Part shown: piece by piece, positions 51,022 to 62,985 of the stretch
Layout of the letters: each line of letters starts with the position of its first letter
Position numbering within the stretch: position 1 is the first letter of the stretch
From: Parietaria judaica
Taxonomy: Eukaryota > Streptophyta > Magnoliopsida > Rosales > Urticaceae
DNA: 64,000 nucleotides
NCBI GenBank assembly: GCA_954871525.1
Contig: OX940870.1
Coordinates: 4,185,501 to 4,249,500 of the forward strand
Direction: 5' to 3'
Made by a program: the position numbers and the translations under genes
Notes under the pieces: generated by a model
Databases searched by the model: none
What the model saw: the letters and a program-made list of their open reading frames with translations, nothing else
What the model was told of the DNA's origin: nothing

Positions 51022-52298
51022 GGGTTAATTGCGGCAAAAGTACCCAATCTTTGTCAATATTATCTGATAGGTACCCAACCTCAATAAACGTAGGCAAAAA
51101 TACCCAACGTCACATTTTTGTCGCCGACCAACTAACGTCGTTAGACGATACTTACGTGGCCGTTAGGCTGTCTCATGTGGAATGCCACGTGGCCAAAGGT
51201 TGGGTACTTTTGCCGCCACTCGGCCAAAGGTTGGGTACTTTTTCCACCGCGTGGCCAAAGGTTGGTACTTTTGTCGCCACATGGCATTAAAAAAACAATT
51301 TTTTATAATTTTTTCTTTCCCGTTAGCCAATACGTTTTTTTTTTCTTTTTAACGTATATCAAACATGATCAAATAATTTTATAAAAGATGTACTAATAAA
51401 AAAATATGTTAAAGAAAAACTAAAAAAATGTTATTTTTATTATTTTCACTTTAACACAAAAAATAATAAGGTTAAACATAATTTTGACCAATCACCAAAC
51501 TTTCGGTTTAAATTAAGCTTGAACCGGATTTGATACAATTATTTGTTTTAATCATGCCTTAGTTTCATATATGTTATATGTCTTCAAAAATTATATCATG
51601 CCTTAATTTTAATATTAAAATGCTCGTGTTATTATATACAATAATGTTTTAGTTTCAAAATTTTAATATAATCTATTCAAAAATTATAAATTATTCCTGT
51701 AAGAAAAAAAATATTTTTTTATAAAAATATATTTTATAAAATTATTTTATTATATTTAACATATTTAAAAAAATAAAAATATGTGTCACGGGAAAGATTT
51801 TCTTTTTAAATAAATTAAAACTAATAAATTTAAGTAGTTATTTGATTATTTAAAAAAATAATATAATTTTTTTATAAGTACATATTTTATGAAATTAGTT
51901 GATCATGTTTGATATACGTAAAAGAATAAAAATATATTGGCTAAAGGGAAAGAAAAAAAATTTAAAAATATTTTTTTAAATGCCTAAAGTACCTAACTTT
52001 TGGTCACGTGGCGGCAAAAGTACCCAACCTTTGGCCATGTGGCGACAAAAGTACCCAACCTTTGGCCACGCGGTGGAAAAAGTACCCAACCTTTGGCCAC
52101 GTGGCGGCAAAAGTACCCAACCTTTGGCCACGTGGCATTCCACATGAGACAGCCTAACGGCCACGTAGGCATCGTCTAACGACGTTAGTTGGTCGGCGAC
52201 AAAAATGTGACGTTGGGTATTTTTGCTTACGTTTATTGAGGTTGGGTACCTATCGAAGAATATTGACAAAGGTTGGGTATTTTTCCCGCAATTAACCC
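51022..52298. mobile_element. Mutator-like hairpin element, 1277 bp, with perfect 9-bp TSD
   Basis: The element begins GGGTTAATTGCGGCAAAAGT and ends CCCGCAATTAACCC. Identical TAAATAATA nonamers flank it (51013-51021 and 52299-52307), the 9-bp duplication of Mutator-like elements. The inverted arms reach inwards for roughly 400 bp on each side, so most of the element can fold on itself. Each arm contains a tandem array of a 31-bp unit with CACGTGGC and AAAGTACCCAACC, about three copies on the left and four to five on the right. No transposase is encoded. It shares arm sequence with the short element at 9195-9456. Confidence 0.92.
51999..52135. repeat. 31-bp tandem repeats with G-box cores in the right arm
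   Basis: Four complete units and part of a fifth, each starting TTTGGYCAYGYGG and ending AAAGTACCCAACC, stand head to tail. Several contain CACGTGGC, the G-box/ABRE-like core. An inverted, shorter array is at about 51185-51290 in the left arm. Confidence 0.88.
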
Positions 52299-52307
52299 TA
52301 AATAATA

Positions 52308-53800
52308 ATAAGTGTTGTATTGATTTACTGCAAAATTATTATTATTATTTATTATTAAGTCATCATTGCAAATTGCAATGCCTTATTTTTAATGTGATTT
52401 GAGTGAGTTAACGGGCGAGTTGCGAACTCAGTCGCAAAAAATTCTCGTTACTGTGGGTGGTCAAAGCTTGAATGACGTGTACGGTGGTTCGCTTTGCAGG
52501 GTTGGTATTGCGTCTTTTGGATTAGATTGGACCTTGCTTTTTGTGGGCTCCATCACATATATAATGCCATATAAAAGAGAACCATTCTCTATCAAATAAA
52601 ACTAAAAGTACCCTAGTTTGTATCAAGTGTGCATGGGTGGGTAAAATAATCAGTAACCAAATTTTAAAATCATAACTGAAAATTATCTGGTTTAAAATAA
52701 TCGTAACCATTTTTTTTAACATGTTAAGGTTAACCGTATCCGGTTTCAAACATGATAAGGTTACTAGTTATTTATTTTTCAAAACAAGTTATTTTTGTAA
52801 CCGATTCTAATATTTACTTATTTAAATACTTTACAATTAAATTAAGTACAGTTTTCTCTCTTTCACTGAAAGCATCATAGAGTTGTTGAATTGAATATTT
52901 TTATTTATTTATAAATGTTGTACTTTTTGGATTTATGTTTTGGACCGTTTTTTTTTTACTTGGTTGTTTTATTCCGATTTATTTTGGACCGATATGTTTT
53001 ATCGTTGCGATAATGCTATATTAAAAAAAATAGGTTAATCAGATTTTGATAACCGAAAATTAGGTTAACCGGTTTCCGCATAACCAATTTTAAAAACAGG
53101 TTACGGTTGTTAAAACATGACTAACCAGAATTAGGTTAAGGATAGAAAATAGTAAAAAATAAACAGGTTAACTGACCGGTTACAATCCTAATTGACACAT
53201 TCTTTCTATCAAATTTTTTTAGCGGTAATAATGCTCTTACGAGGCCCAAGTTTATAATTACAACGTCCGATTCACATAAAAAAGAGTGATAAAATATTGT
53301 CAAATTGAATCATGCTCTATCCAACCGTAGAGTACAATTTATGTCATTTTCACCTTTATTAATTACAAGATTATTTGATGAAATTTTTATGTTTGTTTAA
53401 AATGAAGTTACAAGATAGGCACGAAGGGTTACTTTGAAGTTTGAACGCTGAAGAACTCAATGAAAAATTATGAGAATTACTTGTTGCCAAGTTGTTGCGG
53501 TGGCAGACCAAGAATTTTATCATTGGAAGTTGAATTTAATGTTTTAAAAAAATATATATTTTCAAAGCGTTATATTTAAATTTTGGTAAAAACAAATAAG
53601 ATTAAGTTAACTTTACACTAAAAGGATCTAAAAATATAAAATTATAATACCAATATTTTTTAGGGGGTTTGAGCTCCATCAATTTAATTATTATATTTTT
53701 TTTAACTAAGAAGGTTTCATTCCTTAGCATCTGCTAGGAAAGCATCCCGGGTAAGGGATGGAAACTCTCTCTTAACCAAGTAAGTTTGACCTAGTGGTAA
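52308..53800. other. AT-rich intergenic region
   Basis: AT-rich sequence in which GGTTAACCG-like and GTAACCG motifs recur between about 52640 and 53190. This may be an old MITE, but I could not find matching ends. No gene is visible. Confidence 0.45.
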
Positions 53801-54690
53801 GTGAGTGTTGAGGGCAAAAATACTAATGAACAGTCACGAGGATTAACTCCTCGAGTTTGTCGAAAGGAGTCCGGATTTTTTCTCTTTTAGTGTTAAGAAT
53901 CAACAAAATGAGAATGATCAAAATGCTATGAACTCTTCTTGTACTTTTCTATTGATTTAACTTCGGATTACCACTTTCTGAGTACAATTTCTTTATTTTT
54001 ATCTCTTTCTCTCTTGGGAGTACTCAGGATTCCATCCTTTACAATGGTCATATCCTTTTCTATTTATAGGCGATTTGCCCTAATTAGGGCTCGGTACCCT
54101 TGGTTGATTCTCATGTGGTCCTTTTTCTGAAAATTCTTGTGGTCCTCACTGACATTCTCTGCAAGAACAAGAGAACGCACTCCCACTAACGTTGTCGCAT
54201 GCCACGCTCTGACGGCAACCCGCTCAGGTAGTGCGCGTACGGCTCCCTTTTGTCAGTTTCGCCGACCATCTCTTTGTTGCATTTAATGAGGTCAGGACGT
54301 ACACCTCTAACGTGCCTTCGCTGACTCTCTCTTTGGCTTCTTGAACTTCTCATCCGAGCGGCTTCTTCGATTGTCCTCCTCGAGCCTGCTTTTCCGAGCA
54401 TCTCCTCCGAGCATCTTCTCCGAGGAGCACTCTCAGACGTTCTCCTCGGGGACGCTTCCCCCATCACTTTCCTCGAAACTACTTCCTCGGACGGAAGATA
54501 CTTCCTTGAGATTTGAGGAGGTATCTCTTTCGTTGACTCACGGTCAACGAACTCCTTTGCCTCCATTTCACGTCGTTCTTTAGGATAAACGACACGAATA
54601 GTGTTAAGGAGGGATTGTCGAAATCTGACCTTAACAGAAAGTCCACTATTCTTCTATTCAAGAGCTCACGGGTTCAAACCCCCATGAGAC
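53787..54690 (+). mobile_element. tRNA-derived SINE-like sequence split by an LTR insertion
   Basis: An A-box-like stretch, CCTAGTGGTAAGTGAG, ends at 53805. A B-box-like stretch, GGGTTCAAACCC, lies at about 54670-54681. If the solo LTR 53806-54636 between them is removed, the two boxes stand at about tRNA-like distance, as in a SINE polymerase III promoter. The SINE body and tail cannot be delimited by eye. Confidence 0.45.
53806..54636 (-). mobile_element. Solo LTR (TGTTAAGG...TCAACA family), 831 bp
   Basis: On the minus strand it begins TGTTAAGGTC and ends GCCCTCAACA, the same termini as the solo LTR at 10743-11355. A minus-strand TATA box CCTATAAATA is at 54061-54070, downstream of a GC-rich region. 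The flanks GTGAG and GAAAG match at only three of five positions, so the target duplication is weak. There is no coding region. Confidence 0.62.
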
Positions 54691-54709
54691 TCAAATGAGT
54701 GCCCCATTT

Positions 54710-55906
54710 ATATATATGTAAATTTGGCCAATAATATCACATGTGCTTACACTGCATATATCTAGTGATACGAGAGTGCATTGTAACCTTGGCCGATAAT
54801 GCTATCCCTATTAAAAAAAAATCAGCCGATAAACGGTTAGCCTATCGACAAAGAGTGATGAACTACCGTATTAGTATTAGTTGTTATTACAGTACTGAGT
54901 ACTTCTTGATTTATGCCTATACTGGTTGGAAAATATAAGTTGACTTATTTAATCTTTTACATATTTATTTATAATTTTCTAGTAATTACAAGAACAGTTA
55001 GATTAGCAAGAGTGAGTGGTGTCCTGGGAACTCCAAGAGCAACGTCTACAAGTAAATAAATGTGTGTGAGCATGCTCTTAAAACGTCAAGAGATAAGACT
55101 GTCACCAAATAAAACAATGCTCTTGGACCTTATTATAAGAACCAAACAAAATAATAATTATTGATAAGTTGACATCATTGAATTATATATTTTTAAAATC
55201 CTAAGCGGGTTCACTCGGGGAAGCTAAACCAATTAATACTAGTGTTTACCACATTAATTACGTTCCACAATTTATTAATATAACTAGCCCGTTGAAATTA
55301 ATTATTTAGTTAGACTGGTCAAAGTGGAGAGATTAATCACTTGAGATATCAATATTTCACTATTTTTATTCCTTTTTGAAATAATATCATAAGTAGGATT
55401 TAAACATGTTTTAGTGAACTAATCGTGTTATGTTATAAATGGAGTTCACACCGTATCGCTCTCAAAATTCCCAATTTGATGTTCTCTATTCCTTTTGTGG
55501 TCCAAATGTGTACATGAAAATTCGTGTAAAGGAATACACCGCTTTTCTATGTCTTTTTTCTTCTTTTAACTATAAGGTATAAATACGATGATATATCGAT
55601 TGACACCGTATAATCAACGTGTAATCAACGTCCATAGGTGATGTTATAGTTTGCTACTTTTCTTGGTGTTTGGGTTTAAGTTCTCTTCGTTTTTTTTTTT
55701 TTTTTTTTTTGGAATGGTGATGTTTAATTGCTTTTTATCTACTATATTTGTGAATGTTCTGGATTTTGTATGTTTCACTCTTTTTTTTTTTTTTTTATAA
55801 AAAAAAATATTAGTAACTTCATGTTATGTTATCTGCAACACCGAAGCATTTTACAAATTTTGGAGAGACTAATGAGTTCAAGTAAGTATATTCATGACTA
55901 AGGATA

Positions 55907-55939
<33 letters not shown>

Positions 55940-56900
55940 CAACGATCACTATAGTTGGAGTGTGGTGGCAGGGGCACGTAAAAATTTGTAGCAGGGGCAC
56001 GTAAAAAAAAATATATATTATCAAAAAATTGAGTGAAGAAAAGTCTAAGAAAGTAAAATAATAAATCAGCATAAAAATTGTTTGAGTGCGAATGAAGATC
56101 AAATAAAAAAATATATATAAAAATTATTGGAATATTGATCAAAATTATGATATCAAATTAAAAATTATTTTAATTTTTGTTGTTTTCTAATTTTATTAAC
56201 TACAATTTTAGTGAAAATATCCCTCAAACAAATTATGTTAAGTTAGAAGGGGTACGTGCCTTTTTTCTCCGAGCCTATACAGCTTCGCCACTTGTTATTA
56301 TTCTGTCAAGGACTATGCATAGTTGATACTTGTGTTGAGTATGAATCCTAATATACACGGAACCATTACCGAAACCCGATGCAGAACAATTACGCATTAT
56401 GTAGCGAGGGTATTTTAGACTTTTCACACAGATTATTTGCCTTGTTTGTTTTTCTCTTATAAGGCTTGCAGTTGTCAATAATGCGTTTTTTTTAGCACAA
56501 ACTGATAGAAGAAATTGAGGGTGTAACCAGAAACTCCAATTGATAGATTGATAGTGTGTCGAGATTTGCAAGCGACAAGTGGACGTATCTCCTACACTGG
56601 GCGAACCATTATAATTATGGTGTCAAGTTTCAATTCGTTTATTGTTTTTATCGGTTTTTTATTTAAAAATTAGGACTCAGTCATAGTCATACTCTACTAT
56701 TGTCGCTCTATTTGTTCCTCATAAGTCATAAATAATGTGTACGTTAATAAACTCGGAACAAAAGTAAAGCTCATTATTATATAGGCTCTTCTCAATAAAT
56801 ATACATATACTTTTATTTCAATGCCATAAACTTTGATGGACGTTATATTTCCAGCAGAATGGTAGAACGGTCAACCAATTTCTGTCAACGGATTGTGATT
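54710..56900. other. AT-rich intergenic region with simple repeats
   Basis: AT-rich sequence with poly-T runs near 55690-55710 and 55782-55797 and a (TAA)n run at about 55906-55938. No gene is visible. Confidence 0.6.
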
Positions 56901-57520
56901 ATCGTTAGAAATCTCTAGAGCTGCGACACGCGACGTCGCGACTCGTCGCGATGAGAATCGCCAAAGTCGCGAGATGTGGCGTCGCGACTGGCGGTGTCGC
57001 GAGAAATCGCGACCAGGGACGAGATATTCGGGTTCTTCAGTTCTTGTACTTTGCGGCATATGTATCTAGTTGTTTCTAATGTTAAACTTAGTTAGTTTTT
57101 ACCCGAATTTAATTATCAAACTTTATCAATAATTTCAAAACTATATTTAAATATTTTTATTATTTATAATAATTATTTGTAATTAATTTATTTCAAAATT
57201 AATATTTAAATATGTTATAATTATTATTTTGTAACATATTAATAAGTTTGATTTATATGTTAGTTTTTAATTTGTAACATATGTTAATAAATATTAACTT
57301 GTAACATATTAATAATTTGAACAAATTTAATCAACAAATATATAATTGAATACGATAAGACGAGATATTAAAAAAAAGAAGTTGTATTATTCATTAATAT
57401 TACAATAAGGTGGAAGAGAGCTGTAAATATTCAGTGTAAATATTACAAGATGCCTCACTAAAACCTCTCTTGTAAAACCCTATTTAGGGACATAAAACCA
57501 AGAGAGGAAAGAGCACATCA

Positions 57521-57604
57521 TTACTCGGGGAACATTGCATTGAACCTTTCCGTCATTAGCTCCAGTTCACTTGGTCCGGAACTACCACCGCTTCTTCGAG
57601 ACAT
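57521..57604 (-). CDS. 27-residue ORF in the hAT element, possible transposase 5' remnant
   Basis: Translation on the minus strand begins MSRRSGGSSGPSELELM and ends FNAMFPE before a TAA stop. A TATA box, TATAAATA, at 57717-57724 stands about 110 bases upstream with a purine-rich leader (plus-strand view) between. I do not recognise the peptide. It may be the start of a first exon of a transposase whose remainder was deleted. Coding function is unproven. Confidence 0.35.
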   Translation of the reverse strand: MSRRSGGSSGPSELELMTERFNAMFPE

Positions 57605-57716
57605 AATGGGAAATTTGAGAACTTGAGAGCTTTAGAGGGAAAAAACTTAGAGAGTTGAGAGAATTTGAGAGAGAGTTGGAAGATTGTTGGTGAGGAAATG
57701 AGGGTGGGAGAGGTAG

Positions 57717-57724
57717 TATTTATA
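57717..57724 (-). promoter_or_regulatory. TATA box within the hAT element
   Basis: TATAAATA on the minus strand, followed by a leader and an ATG at 57604. Spacing fits a plant core promoter. Confidence 0.5.
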
Positions 57725-58134
57725 GGATTTTGAGGAGAGTGTTGGGTGTGTGAATAATTATTGGGGTGGGTGAAGTGGGTGAATAAAGTTGGGGGAAAAA
57801 TATTGAAATTTGAAATTTTTGGGTTGGAATTCGAGTAAAGTGGGTAAAAATAATGGTTGGGTAATTAATTTCGGGTAAAAAATAGGTAAAATTCGGTTGA
57901 AGAGTGGGAATTAATGCCACAAAATAGCACACCACGCGGATCGCTGACGTGGCGCGTTGTGGGCCGTCGATCGTCTCACGCGGATCAGCCTCTCCCACGT
58001 CGCGACGAACAGCCCACGTCACGACCAGTCGCGACTTTCACCCCAGAATCGCGACGAGTCGCGACGACCTCAATTTCGCCGCGACGAGTCGCGATGCGTG
58101 CTTTTTCGTCGTGACTCGCAGCTCTAGAAATCTT

Positions 58135-59170
58135 CAAGGCTTCGTGGATTTGAAATTTATACTTTTCTTGGAAACAAAACGTCATGAATATTGCAACATT
58201 TTACGGTTTTACCCATAGAGCTTTCAATTATCAAAACTCAAAAAGCACTGCATTTACGAAATAAAAATTTTATTTTCTTCCAAAAGGGCTTCAATTATTT
58301 GAATGGACTATTGAAGTCCCTAATTTTATGATCGAAAAATAATTTTCTTAATTATTTGATGTACTTGTAAAATATCCAGAACGATCTCTAGTGTAATACT
58401 TACATATATTAGTAACATGTCTATATGTGTTCTTTTTTGAATAACAATATTTTTTTTCTCTTGTATTTTGATGAAGCACAAAACGAAATAGAACAAGAAG
58501 ATAAAGAAGAAAACGAGTTGGGCCCTTACAAACTGAATTGAGATTTAGGATTTTGTGGGCATTTGGCTGAGCCATATGAGATGAATGAATCATGATGCAT
58601 TGATGGGCCTATCTTATATCTTTGGAATAATTTAAACAATTTTGGTCTATTCACTTTTTTTTTTTCGAACTCTGGTTTTAAGGATATATTATTTATTATT
58701 TACTCTTTTTTTTTAGTTAATACTAAAACAATATATGCATTACTCACACTTCTAGGCTTAGTATTTTTTTTTTTTTGAAAGCTCTAGGCTTAGTATTTTT
58801 CTCTAAGCAGTTCCGTTTTCTACCGTATTACCACTTTAATTGAAAGTAATAAAAAAATATTATTGAGAATCTAATTATGTTGTATTAATTATATTACCAC
58901 TATAATTATTTTTGTATTAATTTACCTCTTCAACTTTTAATATGTATTATATGCTTTCTTTCAATTAAATATTGACATTTTTTTTGGTCGTTGTTAAGTG
59001 TTATAGTAAAATAATAATAATATGACAAAAATAACGAATCTACTAAGCAAAGCGACTCTAAAATTATGCATGCATTCACCTGATCAAAATTTGTTGATTC
59101 ACATTCTAACAATTGGTGAGATAGCTTCAATTCAATGCCAAGTTCACGGAGGACAAAAGATACTCTTTTC

Positions 59171-59219
<49 letters not shown>

Positions 59220-60189
59220 AAGGAAAAAAGTAAGCTATTCTGATTTCCTAAATTTTCAGAATTTTTATTTATTTTTAGTTAAAAATCAATCAAGTCGTGT
59301 TTTTTTTTTTTTTTTTTTTTTTAAGGAATCAAGTCATGTTAATTGTTAGAGTAAAACAAAGATTTTTCACCTTGATGACACTTAAATGTCATGTAACATG
59401 GACTATTTCATATCATATCATTTTCGTTCTTCTCAAGACTTTTTGAATTCATAATACGTGGACTAATTCATTCCGAAGCAGGATAAGTGAACGTGAAATT
59501 TTAAAGACCATTTCTGAATTTTACACTTTTTACTGGTACATTGTTTAGTTTTTTTCATTCAAAAAGCATCCGCACAAAAGATACACATTTCTAAGGATAA
59601 ATACATCATATAGTAATATCTATATTTCAAAATTGTTTGGGATTTATTTAGTACCAAGGCAATTTGCAGTATAATAAGTGTAATATCTTCTTCAAGATAA
59701 ATATACACATTTTAGTGGCTTGATAATCCAATAACTCAGTAAATATTCTAAAGAGGTCATACAATTTTCACGTACTTTATTTTTGTCACTACTCATTCTT
59801 TTTTTATTATTTATTGTTTGTTTAATAGTCAGATATCACAAGTCACAACAAAGGTTACTTACTTAGGATAATATTGTGTCTACATAAATATTTGTCTAAT
59901 TTATGCAAGATTTCTCCTAATTTGATTTTTGTGATTTTTCGTTTCTTTGGATAAATCCATATTTTGAAAGAATAAATATCAGAGTAAAAAGGTGTGATAG
60001 GAAACTTTTTCATTGTTGTTAAACATTTTGAAGTGAATACTTTGATATGAAGATTGGAATAGAAAAGTGTGTTGTAATTATTTTTTTGTTAATATTATTA
60101 AAATTAACTGTTGATGTCGTAATTTTTTACTTTGAAATAAAATACCAAGTTTAATAACTATTGATGTCATTCCATTTAAAAAAAATACT
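58135..60189. other. AT-rich intergenic region
   Basis: AT-rich sequence including an (AT)n run at 59172-59216 and a poly-T run near 59301-59322. I see no gene or RNA. Confidence 0.6.
59172..59216. repeat. (AT)n microsatellite
   Basis: An AT run of about 45 bases, nearly uninterrupted. Confidence 0.95.
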
Positions 60190-60197
60190 ATTGACGT

Positions 60198-60661
60198 TAG
60201 GGATGAAACGGGACCGGGAACCGAGAAATTAGCTTTTTTCGTCCTAGTTCCAAAAAATAGGGAATTTTTTTTATAACGGTTCCGGTAACGGTTCCCGATT
60301 CAAATTTCCTAATTCTGATTCACGGTTCCATTTCTAAAATTTTCCAGTTCTGATTCTAAATTTCCCGGTTCTAAAAGTGTTTGACTCTAAAATGACATGT
60401 AGTTTATGAAAAATTTGTAATTAAAAATTACACGTAGAATAAAAAACGACAATAAAACGACATATTAAAAACTTAAAAATGACATGTAGTTTAAAACCGG
60501 AACCGGTAAGAAAAACCGGGAAATAATTTTTAGGTGCCGATTGCGGTTCCCGGTTCCTGGTTTTAAGCTAAATTTCCTGAATTTTGTATAAAATTGGTCC
60601 AGGACCGGTACCGGAACCTGGACAAAACCGAGAAACAACAGTTACAAAATTTTCACCCCTA
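60198..60661. mobile_element. hAT MITE, 464 bp, TAGGGATGAAA...TTTCACCCCTA
   Basis: Inverted ends TAGGGATGAAA and TTTCACCCCTA are flanked by ATTGACGT (60190-60197) and ATTGATGT (60662-60669), an 8-bp duplication with one change. The interior has many CGGTTCC and GGAACCG motifs in both orientations, able to form hairpins. No coding region. Confidence 0.8.
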
Positions 60662-60669
60662 ATTGATGT

Positions 60670-62437
60670 CATTGTTTGGGAAAAAATTGCCAATCACATT
60701 TCTCATTTATTTGTCAATCTTAGAAAACTAATATAGTAGTTTTCTGTGTTTCTTAATAGTCCTGATTTATAGATAAACATGGATTTTAAATGATTAATGT
60801 AAACTAAAGTTATAAATTTTTAATAAAGAACATTGTATTTTTATTTTATGGAGCACTCATTTTATTTTTCCATTGTTTTTTATTATTATTTTAATTAAAT
60901 AAACCGATGAATTTTCTATTAATTGAGAGTCAAAGAATTGAAAAACAAAAAAGGAAGACATAATGTTGTTGGTTTTTATGTACAACTCGTTCGGTAATTA
61001 AGTTTGTAATCAAAATATTTATTTACTCATATTTTATAATTATTTAAAAATATAAATCAATCGAGCTTGGTTTGGATATAGTTCTTCATGGCACTTATTT
61101 ATAGATTAATTTATTAAATATATTTATTTAAATTAAGACAAGATATTTTCTCGTCACTGTGCGGAGCGCGGTGCCATCTACTAGTAATAAAAATAAAAAT
61201 AAAAACAGTACATCCTGATCAATGAAAATATTATATAAGTATCATCAATGCTCGCGAACCGACTCTACGTTCGAATTATGGGTATACGGTGACTACAACA
61301 AACATATCAATGAAGTTTTATAAGATTTTTCAAAACCACAACTAATGGGTAGACCGTAAATATTATTATTAGTGAGTCATATAATTCATTTAAAAAAAAT
61401 AAATTTAACTAAAGAATCGTATATACTTTTTAGGGTTAATTTGGGTTTTTATGTGTTTTGAAGGCTATTATGCGATTTTCATGTAGTTTATTGTGGATTT
61501 TTTAGGTTTTAAGGGGCATGCGGCCGTCAACCTTTTGATTATCAGCGAATTTTACTAAAGAAACAACTGAGTGCGTCGGTTTTAAACCGCATATCCATAA
61601 TTCGCAGCTTACCCGCAACGCAACCGTTTTTTAATCATTGGGTCATGGGCGAATATAGCTTATAGGAAGGTGAGGTTGAAAGTGACCACCTCTCGTATTT
61701 TTTAAAATGTATTATTTTACTTTTGATTTTTAAAAATAAATAATTTTGTTAAATAAGTTAAACGGGTAGACACGATGAACACGATATTTAAATGGAGACC
61801 TTGCACAAATACGACATGAAACCCAAATTGCCACCTTTAACTAACACGTTTTTAATTACGCAAAATCTTCATCCAAAGATATTTGTTCCCACAATAATTG
61901 CAAATATCATCTCGTAGACTTGTTTTTAATAATAATGTAAACTTTTTTTCTATTTTGCCTAACAAATAGCACATTTAACATCCATCCTTACTTTTCCTCA
62001 ATAAAGTTGTCAAAGAAGATATGGCCATATGGGTATTACAATTTGGAAAATGTATTGGAGTTTTTCGCTTTTAATCACAAAATAGTAGTAGAATATCATA
62101 CAATTTTTAGTGATCTACAGTTCTACACAAGCTTTTTAAAATCAAAATATCAAATCCATAACGAACCATTCCATCGATTTTTATTTCTTTTCAAAGACGA
62201 TTAATTGCAGAAACACAAACATCAATTCAAACGTCTATTGCATATAATGGTCAAGAAATATATGCTTTATCCCATTCAAAAAAATAAATATATATATGCT
62301 TTATTAGCAACAAAAAATTTCTGTCACCCAATATTATTCCAATCAGAGTCTCCACTGATTAGTAATTTCAAAGGCTGTTTTCACTTTTATTTTTTATTTT
62401 TTCCCTTGGAATGTTTTCACTTTTCTTTTCTTAATAG
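60670..62437. other. AT-rich intergenic region
   Basis: AT-rich sequence; no gene, RNA or bounded element seen. Confidence 0.6.
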
Positions 62438-62443
62438 TTAATA

Positions 62444-62629
62444 CCAAGATTTTAAATACCGCTTGCCGATGTCGTTTTGCACTTTTCATTTTACGGATAT
62501 ATCGCTTGTCGATGAGTATGTTTATGGGTATATCGATGGGTATGCCGATGGATATATCGTTTCGCATATCTTTGAAAAAAGATTTTCGATAGACATGCCG
62601 ATAGATATTCGGAAAATTTAATACCTTGG
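62444..62629. mobile_element. Short MITE, 186 bp, with CCAAG termini
   Basis: Inverted ends CCAAGATTTTAAATACCG and CGGAAAATTTAATACCTTGG are flanked on both sides by TTAATA (62438-62443 and 62630-62635). The interior repeats GATATATCG and CCGATGG-like motifs. The superfamily is unsure; a TTA-type duplication would point to PIF/Harbinger. Confidence 0.6.
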
Positions 62630-62985
62630 TTAATACAAATATACAAGTCGTTTAGAATTAAAAATTACAATCTCTTGGACATACCCACTTCAAATTTTTT
62701 ACTAAAAAAAAAACGTAAATATTGTTTATTTGATATAGGAAAGTGTCCAAAAAAATCAGCAGAGAGACCAACTTCACAGTTGGCATATGAAAAAAGCAAG
62801 AGAGAGTTTTTGACTTGCTATGATGAAATGATTTGGAATAATTCCATTTATAATCAGAGAAAAATCCCATGTCCACAAATTGATTCATTGAAAATATCAA
62901 TTCATCTTTTTAAACAACGAAGTCGCGAAGACCTTGAAACCCTTGTAGACGACAAACCAAACCCTCTCTGGTTTCGAGCTCATCA

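Larger units (their letters stand above)
56916..58126 (-). mobile_element. hAT element, 1211 bp, TAGAGCTGC family, with retained promoter and mini-ORF
   Basis: Termini are TAGAGCTGCGACACG and CGACTCGCAGCTCTA, flanked by GAAATCTC (56908-56915) and GAAATCTT (58127-58134), an 8-bp duplication with one change. Both ends are crowded with TCGCGAC-type motifs (about 56925-57020 and 57945-58120), shared with the MITE at 12671-12874. The interior is not a simple MITE: on the minus strand it has a TATA box, a leader and a 27-codon ORF, as if derived from the 5' end of a larger autonomous element. Confidence 0.87.

Noticed and set aside
51999..52135. Regular 31-bp repeats resembling a CRISPR array
   Set aside because: The units are head to tail without unique spacers, lie in a transposon arm, and the DNA is plant nuclear.
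52632..53190. Possible hAT MITE with GGTTAACCG motifs
   Set aside because: The right end looks like a hAT terminus, but I could not find a matching left end or target duplication.
55960..56295. Possible transposon between GTGGTGGCAGGGGCACG and GCTTCGCCAC
   Set aside because: The termini are only partly inverted and the flanks do not match.
62675..62985. Upstream in-frame extension of the ADH-like gene
   Set aside because: The open frame before 62986 has no family similarity and is not in the frame of the ADH start; ADH-like similarity begins at MAIRCKAAISR.
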